Of a stretch of DNA of 64,000 nucleotides, positions 17,750 to 26,123 are shown in pieces. Origin of the DNA: Alcanivorax profundi (GTDB lineage: Bacteria > Pseudomonadota > Gammaproteobacteria > Pseudomonadales > Alcanivoracaceae); contig NZ_QYYA01000004.1 in the NCBI RefSeq assembly GCF_003597125.1, forward strand, positions 62,001 to 126,000, given 5' to 3'. Positions within the stretch are counted from its first letter, which is position 1, and each line of letters starts with the position of its first letter. Made by a program: the position numbers and the translations under genes. The notes below the pieces were generated by a model. The model was not told where the DNA came from, ran no database searches, and was given only the letters and a program-made list of their open reading frames with translations.

Positions 17750-17965
17750 TCAATGAACCGAGTGTCCGACCCGCTCCAGCAATTCCGGGGGCATCATACC
17801 GTCCATCAACTCGCGACCGCGCTGTTTGACAGGCTCCATCTGGGCATCCAGATAGGCATCAAGGGTAGCCACACAGTGGGCACAACGATCCATGGTGGAC
17901 GCATCTGGGTGATCCGCCACCGCCTTTACTGCTTGTTCAAGCTCATTGAGATACTTGAGCAACAT
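17750..17965 (-). CDS. Small soluble CxxC protein, unknown function
   Basis: 71 aa with a ribosome site (CGGAG) seven bases before the ATG. It is predicted helical and contains CAHC at about residues 28-31, which could bind a metal or form a disulphide. No membrane segment. It ends exactly at the edge of the heptamer element shared with dinB. The family was not recognised; coding status is supported by the start signal and the compact fit between neighbours. Confidence 0.6.
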   Translation of the reverse strand: MLLKYLNELEQAVKAVADHPDASTMDRCAHCVATLDAYLDAQMEPVKQRGRELMDGMMPPELLERVGHSVH

Positions 17966-18272
17966 GGTTTGCTCCGGTTAAACATGTTCGGTCGGGGCCT
18001 GAGGCCTCGAAACCCGCCAAGACTAGTCACAGGACAAGTCATATTTATGACAATGCGCCACCTGCGTCCTGCCATTACCGCCATGCACTCAGCATGCCAG
18101 CCCGTTGTCATGGTGTGTTCATTAAGACGCTCTCGGCATGTCAGGCGTTCCGGGGGGAAATGTAAAAATGCACGGGGTCACCCACACCTTTTGCCGACAT
18201 AATCTCACGCCGCGCTGCCCCCAATTTGCGTTACTCTATCCCTTTGAAAGGACTTGCGAGGACACCCCGCCC
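17966..18272. other. Intergenic region between the CxxC gene and ppnN
   Basis: About 300 bp between divergent genes. I see no open frame with a good start, no hairpin terminator and no confident promoter, although the ppnN promoter must lie here. Confidence 0.5.
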
Positions 18273-19640
18273 ATGACCGACACCCTGTCGACCATCGTTG
18301 CCCCGGAAGGCAGCCTGGAAGTACTCAGCCAGCACGAAGTCGAACGCCTGCGCGATACCTCCGGGCGTGGCCTGCATGAACTGCTGCGCCGCTGCGCCCT
18401 GGCGGTACTCAACTGTGGCACCCCCACCGACGACAGTCGCGAGGTGCTGGAAACCTACCGGAATTTCGACATCGAGGTGATTCAGGAAGATCGCGGGTTA
18501 CGCCTGAAACTGGATAACGCCCCTGCCGGCGCCTTTGTCGATGGCCGCATGATCCGCGGTATCCGCGAGCATCTGTCAGCCGTGCTGCGTGACATTGTCT
18601 ACGTGGCCAACGAGATTCAGAATAACGACGGCTTCGATCTCAATAGCAGCCACGGGATCACCAATGCGGTGTTTCACATCCTTCGCAATGCGGGGGTTCT
18701 GCGTGCCGGCGCCTCCCCCAATATGGTGGTGTGCTGGGGGGGGCACAGCATTTCCCGCGAGGAATACGACTACAGCAAGAGTGTGGGTTACCAGCTGGGC
18801 CTGCGCCACAAGGATATCTGCACCGGTTGTGGCCCCGGGGCCATGAAGGGCCCAATGAAAGGGGCGCATGTGGCCCATGCCAAGCAGCGGTTCAAAGGAG
18901 GCCGCTATCTGGGGATTTCCGAGCCGGGCATTATCGCCGCGGAAGCCCCCAACCCCATCGTCAATGAACTGGTGATCATGCCAGATATTGAAAAACGGCT
19001 TGAGGCCTTCCTGCGTGTCGGCCATGGCATCATTGTCTTTCCGGGGGGGGTCGGCACCACCGAGGAAATTCTCTACCTGCTGGGCGTGCTGCTGCACCCG
19101 GACAATATCGACATGCCCTTGCCGGTAGTCTTTACCGGGCCCGCCAGCAGCGCCGACTATTTTCGCCAGGTGGACGCCTTTATTCGTACTACCCTGGGTG
19201 AGCAGGCGGCACAGCGTTACGAGATCATCATCGATGACCCGGAAGCGGTCGCGAAAACCCTGTGCCATGGCATCGACAAGCTGACCCTGTTCCGCCGTGA
19301 CAATGACGATGCCTTTTACTTTAACTGGCGACTGACTATCCCGCTGGATTTCCAGTCCCCGTTCGAGCCGAGCCATGCCGCCATGGCCGCCCTGAACCTG
19401 AGCCCCGACCAGCCGGTGCACACACTTGCCGCCAACCTGAGACGAGCCTTTTCTGGCATCGTGGCAGGCAATGTGAAAGAACAGGGCATCCATGCCATCG
19501 AACAACACGGCCCCTACAAGCTGCACGCCCCGGGCGAACTGATGACTCACCTTGATGAACTGCTAAAAGCCTTTGTCGTTCAGCAGCGCATGAAGTTGCC
19601 GGGCAGCCATTACGAGCCGTGCTATGCGTTAGAGGGCTGA
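18273..19640 (+). CDS. ppnN: Nucleotide 5'-monophosphate nucleosidase PpnN (YgdH family)
   Basis: 455 aa from ATG 18273, equal to the E. coli protein's length; the longer upstream frame is rejected. The LOG-family signature FPGGVGTTEE is present at about residue 257, with the phosphate-binding CTGCGPGAMKGPMKGAH before it. An N-terminal extension (about 1-140) and a C-terminal domain are both present as in PpnN, which in E. coli cleaves nucleoside monophosphates and is stimulated by (p)ppGpp. The gene stands alone, followed by a REPIN-like doublet and a terminator. Confidence 0.92.
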   Translation: MTDTLSTIVAPEGSLEVLSQHEVERLRDTSGRGLHELLRRCALAVLNCGTPTDDSREVLETYRNFDIEVIQEDRGLRLKLDNAPAGAFVDGRMIRGIREHLSAVLRDIVYVANEIQNNDGFDLNSSHGITNAVFHILRNAGVLRAGASPNMVVCWGGHSISREEYDYSKSVGYQLGLRHKDICTGCGPGAMKGPMKGAHVAHAKQRFKGGRYLGISEPGIIAAEAPNPIVNELVIMPDIEKRLEAFLRVGHGIIVFPGGVGTTEEILYLLGVLLHPDNIDMPLPVVFTGPASSADYFRQVDAFIRTTLGEQAAQRYEIIIDDPEAVAKTLCHGIDKLTLFRRDNDDAFYFNWRLTIPLDFQSPFEPSHAAMAALNLSPDQPVHTLAANLRRAFSGIVAGNVKEQGIHAIEQHGPYKLHAPGELMTHLDELLKAFVVQQRMKLPGSHYEPCYALEG

Positions 19641-19673
19641 AAGGCAGCTTCGAGCGGTGAGGATAACCCTGCC

Positions 19674-19734
19674 TGTCGGAGCGTCGCTGGCGGCGCGAAG
19701 GGGTGAGCGGAAAAAATAGCCGACGCACCTACAG
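19674..19734. repeat. REPIN-like doublet of inverted REP sequences
   Basis: CGGAGCGTCGCTGGCGGCGC on the left and AGCCGACGCACCTACA on the right are inverted relatives, separated by about 20 bp. The right arm contains GGTGAGCGGA, as in the longer copy at 52192-52312. The pattern is like the GTAGGAGC-type REPs of Pseudomonas and relatives. Confidence 0.6.
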
Positions 19735-19783
19735 CATGGGGAGTGCTGCAAACCATTCCCTCAAATCTGCGATAAAAACCCAA

Positions 19784-19812
19784 AAAGCCCCGGAAGTCCG
19801 GGGCTTTTTGGG
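19784..19812. terminator. Rho-independent terminator between ppnN and the SDR gene
   Basis: AAAAAGCCCCGG, a short AAGT loop, then CCGGGGCTTTTT. The symmetrical stem with A- and T-runs can serve both convergent transcripts. Confidence 0.85.
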
Positions 19813-19853
19813 TTTCAGCTAGTAGCTGGCCGCTAATCGATCACCGCGACTAT

Positions 19854-20624
19854 TTAACGCGGCTGCATGCGGATACCGCCATCCAGGCGAATGGTTTCGC
19901 CATTCAGGAACTTGTTCTCGATCATGTGGCATACCAGCTGACCAAACTCTTCCGGGTTACCCAAACGCTTGGGGAACTGGGTCATTTCGATCAGCGGCAT
20001 TTTCACCTTGTCCGGTGCCGCGTTCATCAGCGGGGTATTGAAGATCCCCGGGGCGATGGTGTTGCAACGGATGCCCAGCGGTGCCAGATCACGGGCGATC
20101 GGCAGGGTCATGCCAACAACCGCACCCTTGGTGGCGGAGTAGGCTACCTGGCCAACCTGACCATCGAAGGCCGCAACGGAAGCGGTGTTCACTACCAGGC
20201 CACGCTCGTTGTCTTCACCCGGCTCGTTCTCTGCCATGGCGGCAGCGGCCAGACGGGTCACATTGAAGGTACCGATCAGGTTGATCTGCACAACCTTGCT
20301 GAACACACCCAGATCATGAGGCTTGTTTTCGCGGCCAACGGTCTTCATGGCAGAGCCCACACCCGCACAGTTCACTGCCACGTGGATGGCACCAAACTTC
20401 TCTACGGTGGCCGCCACCGCCGCCTGCACAGAGGCCTCATCAGTCACGTCGGTCTTCACAAACGCCGCGTTGTCACCCAGTTCAGCGACAACCGCCAGAC
20501 CCTGCTCTTCGTTCAGGTCCAGAATCATCACCTTACCGCCTTTGGCTGTGATGGCTTGCGCTGTCGCGTGACCCAGGCCAGATGCGCCACCAGTAATAAC
20601 GGCAACAATATCGGTAATATTCAT
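19854..20624 (-). CDS. Short-chain dehydrogenase, 3-hydroxyacyl-CoA dehydrogenase type 2-like
   Basis: 256 aa classical SDR with a strong ribosome site (AAGGAGAG). Cofactor motif GGASGLG (about 12-18), NCAGVG, catalytic YSATK (about 162-166) and a C-terminal LNGETIRLDGGIRM. The insertion around GRENKPHDLGVF and the overall pattern match the HSD17B10-like 3-hydroxyacyl-CoA / 2-methyl-3-hydroxybutyryl-CoA dehydrogenases, which use NAD to oxidise 3-hydroxyacyl-CoA in fatty acid or branched-chain breakdown. Monocistronic, with its own terminator. Confidence 0.85.
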   Translation of the reverse strand: MNITDIVAVITGGASGLGHATAQAITAKGGKVMILDLNEEQGLAVVAELGDNAAFVKTDVTDEASVQAAVAATVEKFGAIHVAVNCAGVGSAMKTVGRENKPHDLGVFSKVVQINLIGTFNVTRLAAAAMAENEPGEDNERGLVVNTASVAAFDGQVGQVAYSATKGAVVGMTLPIARDLAPLGIRCNTIAPGIFNTPLMNAAPDKVKMPLIEMTQFPKRLGNPEEFGQLVCHMIENKFLNGETIRLDGGIRMQPR

Positions 20625-20652
20625 ATGCTCTCCTTACGGTATGGGGCCATAA

Positions 20653-20768
20653 GGAACCTCTGAATAACGCCTGGCATGCTCACGTGTGCTGATGCGTGAA
20701 GCGCTTGTATCTTGTCTCCACGGTTAGGGAGGCCCTTTCCTGGAGGCAAGGCGTTATTGAGTGGTTCC
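20653..20768. repeat. 116-bp inverted-repeat element (family 'GGAACCTCTGAATAACGCC')
   Basis: The ends GGAACCTCTGAATAACGCC (20653-20671) and GGCGTTATTGAGTGGTTCC (20750-20768) are near-perfect inverted repeats. A full relative is at 36476-36583, a degenerate one at 25234-25313 and a half copy at 38043-38055. It is MITE-like, with no coding capacity. Confidence 0.75.
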
Positions 20769-20893
20769 TCACTATGCCCGGAGTATACCGAGCCGGGATA
20801 ACCGTCTCATTGTTGCTTTCGCTCAAACCGTCAGTGCATTAAGGTGATATTGCGTCAATGCAGTCTCACGGACACGGCACGGGAGGGAGAACC

Positions 20894-22138
20894 TTGCCAG
20901 ATACCGCACGACAGGACGTCAGCCACACGCTGGCCAGTGAATACTGGCGCATCCGCCGCTTCAGCGAGCAGTTGTGCGAACCGCTTTGCCCCGAAGAAAT
21001 GGGGTTGCAAGCCTGCCCGGACGTGAGCCCGCCCCGCTGGCATCTGGCTCATACCACCTGGTTCTTCGAAACCTTCCTGCTGAAACCCGAATTGCCTGGC
21101 TACCGGGTTCGCCACCCCCGCTACGAATACCTTTTCAACAGCTACTACAACGGTATTGGTGAGCAATTCCCGCGGCCACAGCGGCACCTGCTGTCACGCC
21201 CAGACGGTGAGGAAGTCCAGCAGTGGCGTCAGCAGGTTGACACCGCCATGGTGCAGCTTATCGAGCAACGCCCCGATCTGACGGCGCTGGTCACGCTGGG
21301 GCTGAATCACGAGCAACAGCACCAGGAGCTGTTGCTCACCGACATCAAATACAGTCTGTCTTTCAATCCGCTGGCGCCATCGCTGGGACAACCTCTGCCT
21401 CCCGGCCGGCCCGTCGGAAACCTCACTTTTCAGCCACTCTCAGGCGGACTGGTGGACATCGGCAATCCCGAGGGCTCCCACTTTGCCTTTGATAACGAAG
21501 GCCCGCGTCACCCGGTCTGGCTGGCCCCCTTCGCACTGGCAAACCGGCCCGTGACACAGGGTGAATACCGGGCCTTTGTCGACGATGGAGGCTATCAGCG
21601 AGCCGAGTTGTGGCTATCCGACGGATGGGCCTGGATTCAGCAACAGGGCATCAAGGGTCCGCTGTACTGGCATTCAGGTCATCGCGACCACTTTACCCTT
21701 GCCGGCCTGCAACCCCTCCACGACAGCCAGATCATGGCCCACGTGAATTACTACGAAGCCGATGCCTATGCCCGCTGGGCGGGCAAGCGCCTGCCCACCG
21801 AGCAGGAATGGGAGCTGGCCGCCAGCCAGACACAACCGGCCCGGGGCTTTGTGGACAACGGCCTGTATCAGCCCGGCCGTGCCCTCGACACGCCGCTGGC
21901 ACATCTGTTTGGTGACGTCTGGGAGTGGACCGCCAGTGCCTATCTGCCCTACCCCGGTTTTCGGCCAGCCAGCGGAGCAGTCGGGGAATACAACGGCAAA
22001 TTCATGTGCAACCAGATGGTGCTACGAGGCGGCTCCTGTGCCACCAGCCGGGACCATATCCGCGCCAGTTACCGTAATTTCTTTTACCCACACCACCGCT
22101 GGCAGTTCAGCGGCATCCGCCTGGCAGAAACTCTATGA
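20894..22138 (+). CDS. egtB: Ergothioneine biosynthesis sulfoxide synthase EgtB
   Basis: About 414 aa from a TTG at 20894, which has the strong ribosome site GGGAGGGAG at the right distance; an ATG at 20858 in the same frame is the alternative. The N-terminal DinB_2 domain carries the three-His iron site: HLAHTTWFFE (His50/His53 region) and HEQQHQELLLTDI (about 139-143). The C-terminal formylglycine-generating-enzyme-like domain follows (GDVWEWTASAYLPYPGF, RGGSCATS, YRNFF). EgtB is an iron enzyme joining a thiol donor to trimethylhistidine with oxygen. The stop overlaps the egtD start by four bases, so the two form an operon. Confidence 0.92.
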   Translation: MPDTARQDVSHTLASEYWRIRRFSEQLCEPLCPEEMGLQACPDVSPPRWHLAHTTWFFETFLLKPELPGYRVRHPRYEYLFNSYYNGIGEQFPRPQRHLLSRPDGEEVQQWRQQVDTAMVQLIEQRPDLTALVTLGLNHEQQHQELLLTDIKYSLSFNPLAPSLGQPLPPGRPVGNLTFQPLSGGLVDIGNPEGSHFAFDNEGPRHPVWLAPFALANRPVTQGEYRAFVDDGGYQRAELWLSDGWAWIQQQGIKGPLYWHSGHRDHFTLAGLQPLHDSQIMAHVNYYEADAYARWAGKRLPTEQEWELAASQTQPARGFVDNGLYQPGRALDTPLAHLFGDVWEWTASAYLPYPGFRPASGAVGEYNGKFMCNQMVLRGGSCATSRDHIRASYRNFFYPHHRWQFSGIRLAETL

Positions 22139-23154
22139 TCCAAGTCGCTACCGCCTCCCCGTTCACGTCCCCTGACTCGCCACTGGGCCCCCATCGCCAG
22201 TTACGCCGCAACCTCAATTTCTACGACCTGCAGCCCCCGGCCACCAACATGCTCAGCGAAGTGACCCGTTCACTGACTGCCGCACAGCCCAGCCTGCACC
22301 CCAAATTTTTCTACGATAGCGAAGGCTCCCGCCTGTTCGATGCCATTACCCGCACCCCGGAGTACTACCCCACCCGAACCGAATCGGCGATCCTTGATAG
22401 CCATGCCGAGGACATCCGGCAACATCTTGGGAGATGTCATACCATTGCCGAACCGGGCGCCGGCAGCTGCGAAAAGGTCCGTCTGCTGCTGGAGCGCTGG
22501 GCTCCAGAACAGTACATGCCGCTGGAAATTTCCCGTGCCTGTCTGCTGGAAGCCAGCCAGCGACTGGCCGCTGAGTTCCCCGGGGTAAACATCAGCGCGG
22601 TATGCGCGGATTACTGCCAGGCGCTAGCGCTGCCGCAAAACGGGCAACAACCGGGGCGGGTGGTGTTTTTTCCCGGCTCCACCATCGGTAACTTTGATCC
22701 GACTGAACGGGCGGCCTTTCTGCGTGGCCTGCACCACTTGGCAGGCCCGGGGGGAGCACTACTGATCGGGGCGGACCTGCAAAAGGACACCGAACGCCTT
22801 AACGCCGCCTACAACGACAGCCAGGGACTCACCGCCGCCTTCAACCTGAATGCGCTACACCACCTGAACCGTGAACTGGACTGCCACTTCGACGTATCGC
22901 AAATGCGACATCTTGCCTTCTATAACCCCCAACTGAATCGCATCGAGATGCATCTGGAGTGCCTTGCCGACCAACAGTTGCTGCTGGGGCAGCACACGTG
23001 CTGCCTGCCCGCAGGCACCCGCATCCATACCGAGAGCTCCTATAAATTTACCGTCGAGGGGTTCTCGAAAGAGCTGTGCGACGCGGGTTTCCAGCCCCTT
23101 GGCTGCTGGACAGACCCGGATAAGCTATTCAGCCTTCACCTCGCAGCCACCTGA
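22135..23154 (+). CDS. egtD: L-histidine N-alpha-methyltransferase EgtD
   Basis: 339 aa, start overlapping the egtB stop (ATGA). Family motifs are HPKFFYDSEGSRLFDAIT, PEYYPTRTE, the SAM site IAEPGAGSCEK, and FFPGSTIGNF, with the C-terminal HTESSYKFT that contributes to histidine binding. It trimethylates histidine to hercynine, the substrate of EgtB. Together the pair covers the two core steps of ergothioneine synthesis. No egtA, egtC or egtE is next to it, so the later lyase step must be encoded elsewhere or done by another enzyme. Confidence 0.94.
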   Translation: MIQVATASPFTSPDSPLGPHRQLRRNLNFYDLQPPATNMLSEVTRSLTAAQPSLHPKFFYDSEGSRLFDAITRTPEYYPTRTESAILDSHAEDIRQHLGRCHTIAEPGAGSCEKVRLLLERWAPEQYMPLEISRACLLEASQRLAAEFPGVNISAVCADYCQALALPQNGQQPGRVVFFPGSTIGNFDPTERAAFLRGLHHLAGPGGALLIGADLQKDTERLNAAYNDSQGLTAAFNLNALHHLNRELDCHFDVSQMRHLAFYNPQLNRIEMHLECLADQQLLLGQHTCCLPAGTRIHTESSYKFTVEGFSKELCDAGFQPLGCWTDPDKLFSLHLAAT

Positions 23155-23306
23155 TAGACTGTAAAACTCAGTGCACCTGACCAAGTGTGTAGTGTGAACC
23201 CGGTCTGGTACCGTTATACTGAACCGCGTTTTTGTGCGCCCCTGATCGACTGAAACGCCATAAAACCATAATTCCGGCGTGGGGCAATCTGGCTGAGGGA
23301 ACCTGG

Positions 23307-23831
23307 ATGCTTGAACTGATCAGCGCGGCCCGTCGTCGTAAACGGCCGCCCACACACCAGTTGTTCGATGTCGTCACCCTGGAATTCCGGGTGGGCCTGC
23401 TGGACATCGATCTGAACATGCATCTGAACAATGCCAAATATCTCAAGTTCATGGACCGCAGCCGCCTTGAACACGCGGTAGTGACCGGATTGCTCAATCG
23501 CATGGTCGATGCCCGCTGTAATGCGGTAGTGGCGAATACCGAAATCGCCTACATTCGCGAGTTACGCCCCTATCAGCAGTTTCAGCTACACACCCGCATT
23601 CTGGGCTGGGATGACAAATACGTTTACTACGACCAGCGTTTCGAATCCCTGCGTAAATTGCACACCCACGCATTGCTGCGAGTCGCGAACGTCTACGGTG
23701 GCAAATCCGTCAGCCCGCAGACCGTGCAGGAAATGACCGGCATGAACCTGCAGTCCCCGGCGCTGCCTGAGTATGTGGAGCAATGGAAACGTTTGTTGCA
23801 GTCGAAAAAACGGCTCACTGAGGCAGACTAG
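23307..23831 (+). CDS. Hot-dog fold thioesterase-like protein (4HBT family)
   Basis: 174 aa from the ATG at 23307, which has GAGGGA upstream; the longer frame adds a non-conserved leader. Residues about 25-45 read LEFRVGLLDIDLNMHLNNAKYLKFMDRSR, whose DxNxHxNNxxYLxxMDxxR pattern is that of acyl-CoA thioesterase and THEM6-like proteins. Likely cytoplasmic, hydrolysing an acyl-CoA or acyl-ACP thioester. It ends at a bidirectional terminator and stands apart from egtBD. Confidence 0.8.
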   Translation: MLELISAARRRKRPPTHQLFDVVTLEFRVGLLDIDLNMHLNNAKYLKFMDRSRLEHAVVTGLLNRMVDARCNAVVANTEIAYIRELRPYQQFQLHTRILGWDDKYVYYDQRFESLRKLHTHALLRVANVYGGKSVSPQTVQEMTGMNLQSPALPEYVEQWKRLLQSKKRLTEAD

Positions 23832-23867
23832 CCAGGGCCGTCATCCAGGATCGCCGTTACCGGCCCG

Positions 23868-23905
23868 AAATAATAAAGCCCCGGACTCCCGGGGCTTTAT
23901 TATTT
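23868..23905. terminator. Bidirectional rho-independent terminator
   Basis: AAATAATAAAGCCCCGG and its exact complement form a 17-bp stem with loop ACTC, between the convergent thioesterase and lipoprotein genes. Confidence 0.9.
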
Positions 23906-23937
23906 GGGCACGCAAAACTCACCGCGATGGGTGACGG

Positions 23938-24531
23938 TCAATCCACGGAATAGGTATAGAACGGCGCCCAACGCGGGGCCTTGGTGTCCTTGCCTGCATA
24001 GTAGACACCCGCCTCATCCAGCCGCAGATCGGCAATTTCCCGCATGGCAATGGCCTTTGGCACCTGCTGTAACGGGCCCGCTTGCTGATAGTCTTCGGGG
24101 TTGGCGACAATTTCTTCCATATCCAGTGGTTTCAATTCCGAATAGCGGAAGTAATAATCCTGGCCACCCTCGATCTTGAGATCCATCTCGAAGACCATCT
24201 TCAGATACAGCACGCTGAGGGGGCGGCGGGCGTAGAAGTCATGGTTACCCGCAGGTAGCTCCAGCCAGGTGTAAGCTCCGGCCTTTAGACCAAACAGCTG
24301 GGTGGCGTCGAGAAAGAAGACCGGAGCCTGTACTTCTTCATAGCCCCAACGGGTCACCGGGCGGTAGATGTAGACCATCGCATTACGCGGGTCGAGCGTA
24401 TCGATGGGTTCGAAGGTTTTCCCCTCTGGCGCATCAAGAAACGCACCGGGCGTGGACGGAAACCCCATCCCCATACCAGAACAGCCAGACAACGCCCAGC
24501 TCAAGGCCGCCAGCAGCACAACCAGTCGCAT
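23938..24531 (-). CDS. Outer-membrane lipoprotein (DUF2846-like)
   Basis: 197 aa with a good ribosome site (GGAG). The signal peptide ends in a lipobox LSGC (Cys17), followed by Ser, so outer-membrane sorting is expected. The mature part has AMVYIYRPV, LELPAGNHDF and YYFRYSE beta-strand motifs, typical of DUF2846-type lipoproteins. Function unknown. Monocistronic. Confidence 0.75.
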   Translation of the reverse strand: MRLVVLLAALSWALSGCSGMGMGFPSTPGAFLDAPEGKTFEPIDTLDPRNAMVYIYRPVTRWGYEEVQAPVFFLDATQLFGLKAGAYTWLELPAGNHDFYARRPLSVLYLKMVFEMDLKIEGGQDYYFRYSELKPLDMEEIVANPEDYQQAGPLQQVPKAIAMREIADLRLDEAGVYYAGKDTKAPRWAPFYTYSVD

Positions 24532-24733
24532 TATTATTCTCCGTCGAACCGTATCCGGGGTGTCCGGTCGGCCCTGTTTATTATTGCCTGCACGATAATC
24601 CCCTGCGGGACCGGCTAACTATGGCCGATTTGCCCGCCCTGCTCAAGACAGGGCGACCCGGGGTATGCGCAAAATCTGCACGAACGGATCACTGGCCACT
24701 CCCCAGCAACGGGAATTCTGGTAGGCTTTCTCC

Positions 24734-25234
24734 ATGGCAGTAAATCGTATTCGTACCCCCTGTATTGGCGTCTGTTCCACCGTCTTTGGTGATACGGTTT
24801 GCCGTGGCTGCCGTCGCTTCAGCCACGAAGTGGTGAACTGGAATGCCTACACAGACGAGCAGAAGACCATCGTCTGGAAGCGTCTGGATCTACTGCTCAC
24901 CCAAGTGGTGGATAACTACTTTATCGTGCACAACGCCACCCTGCTGGCCGAACAAATGGATTTCCAGAATCTGCGTTACCAGCCCCAACTATCCCCCCAG
25001 GGCTGGATCCCGGAGCTGCTCAAGGCCGCTGGCCGCCAGACCATCCCCTACGACCGCTTCGGGCTTCAGCCTCTGGCCAGCGCCAAAGACATTCCCCCCC
25101 GCCAGCTCTACGAGCAAATCAGCCTTGAGTGTCATGCCTTGTCCCAGGCCCACTACGACCGCTCCTATGCACGCCCGGTCCGTTTGGTCGCCGAACTCAC
25201 CGAGCACGCGGCCCGGGAGAAGGGGCTAATCTAG
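24734..25234 (+). CDS. DUF1289 Cys-rich protein
   Basis: 166 aa. Four N-terminal Cys in the DUF1289 arrangement (TPCIGVCSTVFGDTVCRGC, Cys9/13/22/25) can hold a metal or Fe-S cluster; the conserved Trp follows (VVNWNAYTDEQK). A helical C-terminal extension of about 100 residues is unusual, since many DUF1289 proteins are only 60-90 aa. The role is unknown. The next sequence after the stop is a degenerate copy of the inverted-repeat family. Confidence 0.8.
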   Translation: MAVNRIRTPCIGVCSTVFGDTVCRGCRRFSHEVVNWNAYTDEQKTIVWKRLDLLLTQVVDNYFIVHNATLLAEQMDFQNLRYQPQLSPQGWIPELLKAAGRQTIPYDRFGLQPLASAKDIPPRQLYEQISLECHALSQAHYDRSYARPVRLVAELTEHAAREKGLI

Positions 25235-25313
25235 GGAGCCTTTGAATGCCCCCTTGCATGCTCAGCGTGGCTGACAGGACGTGCTCGCACTCATAGGGCC
25301 CCTTTATTGGTTC
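25234..25313. repeat. Degenerate copy of the GGAGCCTCTGAATAACGCC element
   Basis: GGGAGCCTTTGAATGCCCCC then TTGCATGCTCAG match the left half of the copies at 20653 and 36476. A weakly complementary right end (CCCCTTTATTGGTTC) follows. It starts at the last base of the DUF1289 gene's stop codon. Confidence 0.5.
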
Positions 25314-25424
25314 ATCGCGGGCACGGCGCCCCCCGATGACCCATCACCAACCCGCGTTGCCGCTTGTCGCTGGAAGCTTGCCCCGCATTTGTCCCAATCT
25401 GACTCTTTACCCCCCTAAACAACA

Positions 25425-25471
25425 CCATTGATCAATGGCACATTTACGGAATGAACATTCATTTCTGAATG
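25425..25471. promoter_or_regulatory. Palindromic operator candidates upstream of the TetR operon
   Basis: CCATTGATCAATGG (25425-25438) is a perfect 14-bp palindrome. It is followed by three half-sites GAATG-AA-CATTC-ATTTCT-GAATG (25449-25471), ending 11 bases before the TetR start. This is a reasonable autoregulatory site for the adjacent TetR protein. Confidence 0.5.
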
Positions 25472-25481
25472 AGAGGCCACC

Positions 25482-26123
25482 ATGACAGCTGTAGCCACCG
25501 CCACACCGGCAAGTCGCCGGGAAGCCCAGAAACGGGACACCATCCTGCGCGCGGCGCTCAAGGTTTTTGCCGAGTCAGGCCTGCACGGCACCCCTGTTCC
25601 CCCGATTGCGGCAGAAGCCGGGGTCGGGGTCGGGACGCTGTACCGCTATTTCGACAGTAAGGAAGCACTAATCAACGCGGTATTCTGCGATGCCAAACAG
25701 CGCCTGCAGGATCACCTGCTTAGCGACCTGGACCTGCTTAACCCCAGCCGCGCCCTGTTCGATACGCTCTGGGCCCGCCTTACCACCTTTGCCCGGCAAG
25801 ACCCCGAGAGCTTCCAGTTTCTGGAAATGCAGGATCACCACAGCTACCTGACCCCCCATAGTCGCAGCCAGGAACAGGCGCTGCTGATCCCGCTTGGCAT
25901 GATGGTCATCGTCGGGCAGCGCAACGGTCTACTGGGTGAGCACCTGAAGCCGGACCTGGCCATCGCCCTGTTCTGGGGAGCCTTCGTCGGCGTCTTCAAG
26001 GCAGAGCGGCTCAACTACCTCACTCTGGATGACGACGACCTGAAGCGGGCACGGGATGCCTGCTGGTTCGCCATCGCCAACCACAACACCCCCGACAACC
26101 AGCACAGAGACGCAGCCCAATGA
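25482..26123 (+). CDS. TetR-family transcriptional regulator
   Basis: 213 aa. The N-terminal helix-turn-helix is typical (ILRAALKVFAESGLHGTPVPPIAAEAGVGVGTLYRYF pattern, about 20-58), with an all-helical ligand domain after it. It heads an operon: its stop overlaps the start of the next gene by four bases (ATGA). Palindromes just upstream are likely autoregulatory sites. It probably controls the SDR, monooxygenase and patatin genes and responds to a lipid-like ketone, alcohol or acid; the ligand is unknown. Confidence 0.88.
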   Translation: MTAVATATPASRREAQKRDTILRAALKVFAESGLHGTPVPPIAAEAGVGVGTLYRYFDSKEALINAVFCDAKQRLQDHLLSDLDLLNPSRALFDTLWARLTTFARQDPESFQFLEMQDHHSYLTPHSRSQEQALLIPLGMMVIVGQRNGLLGEHLKPDLAIALFWGAFVGVFKAERLNYLTLDDDDLKRARDACWFAIANHNTPDNQHRDAAQ

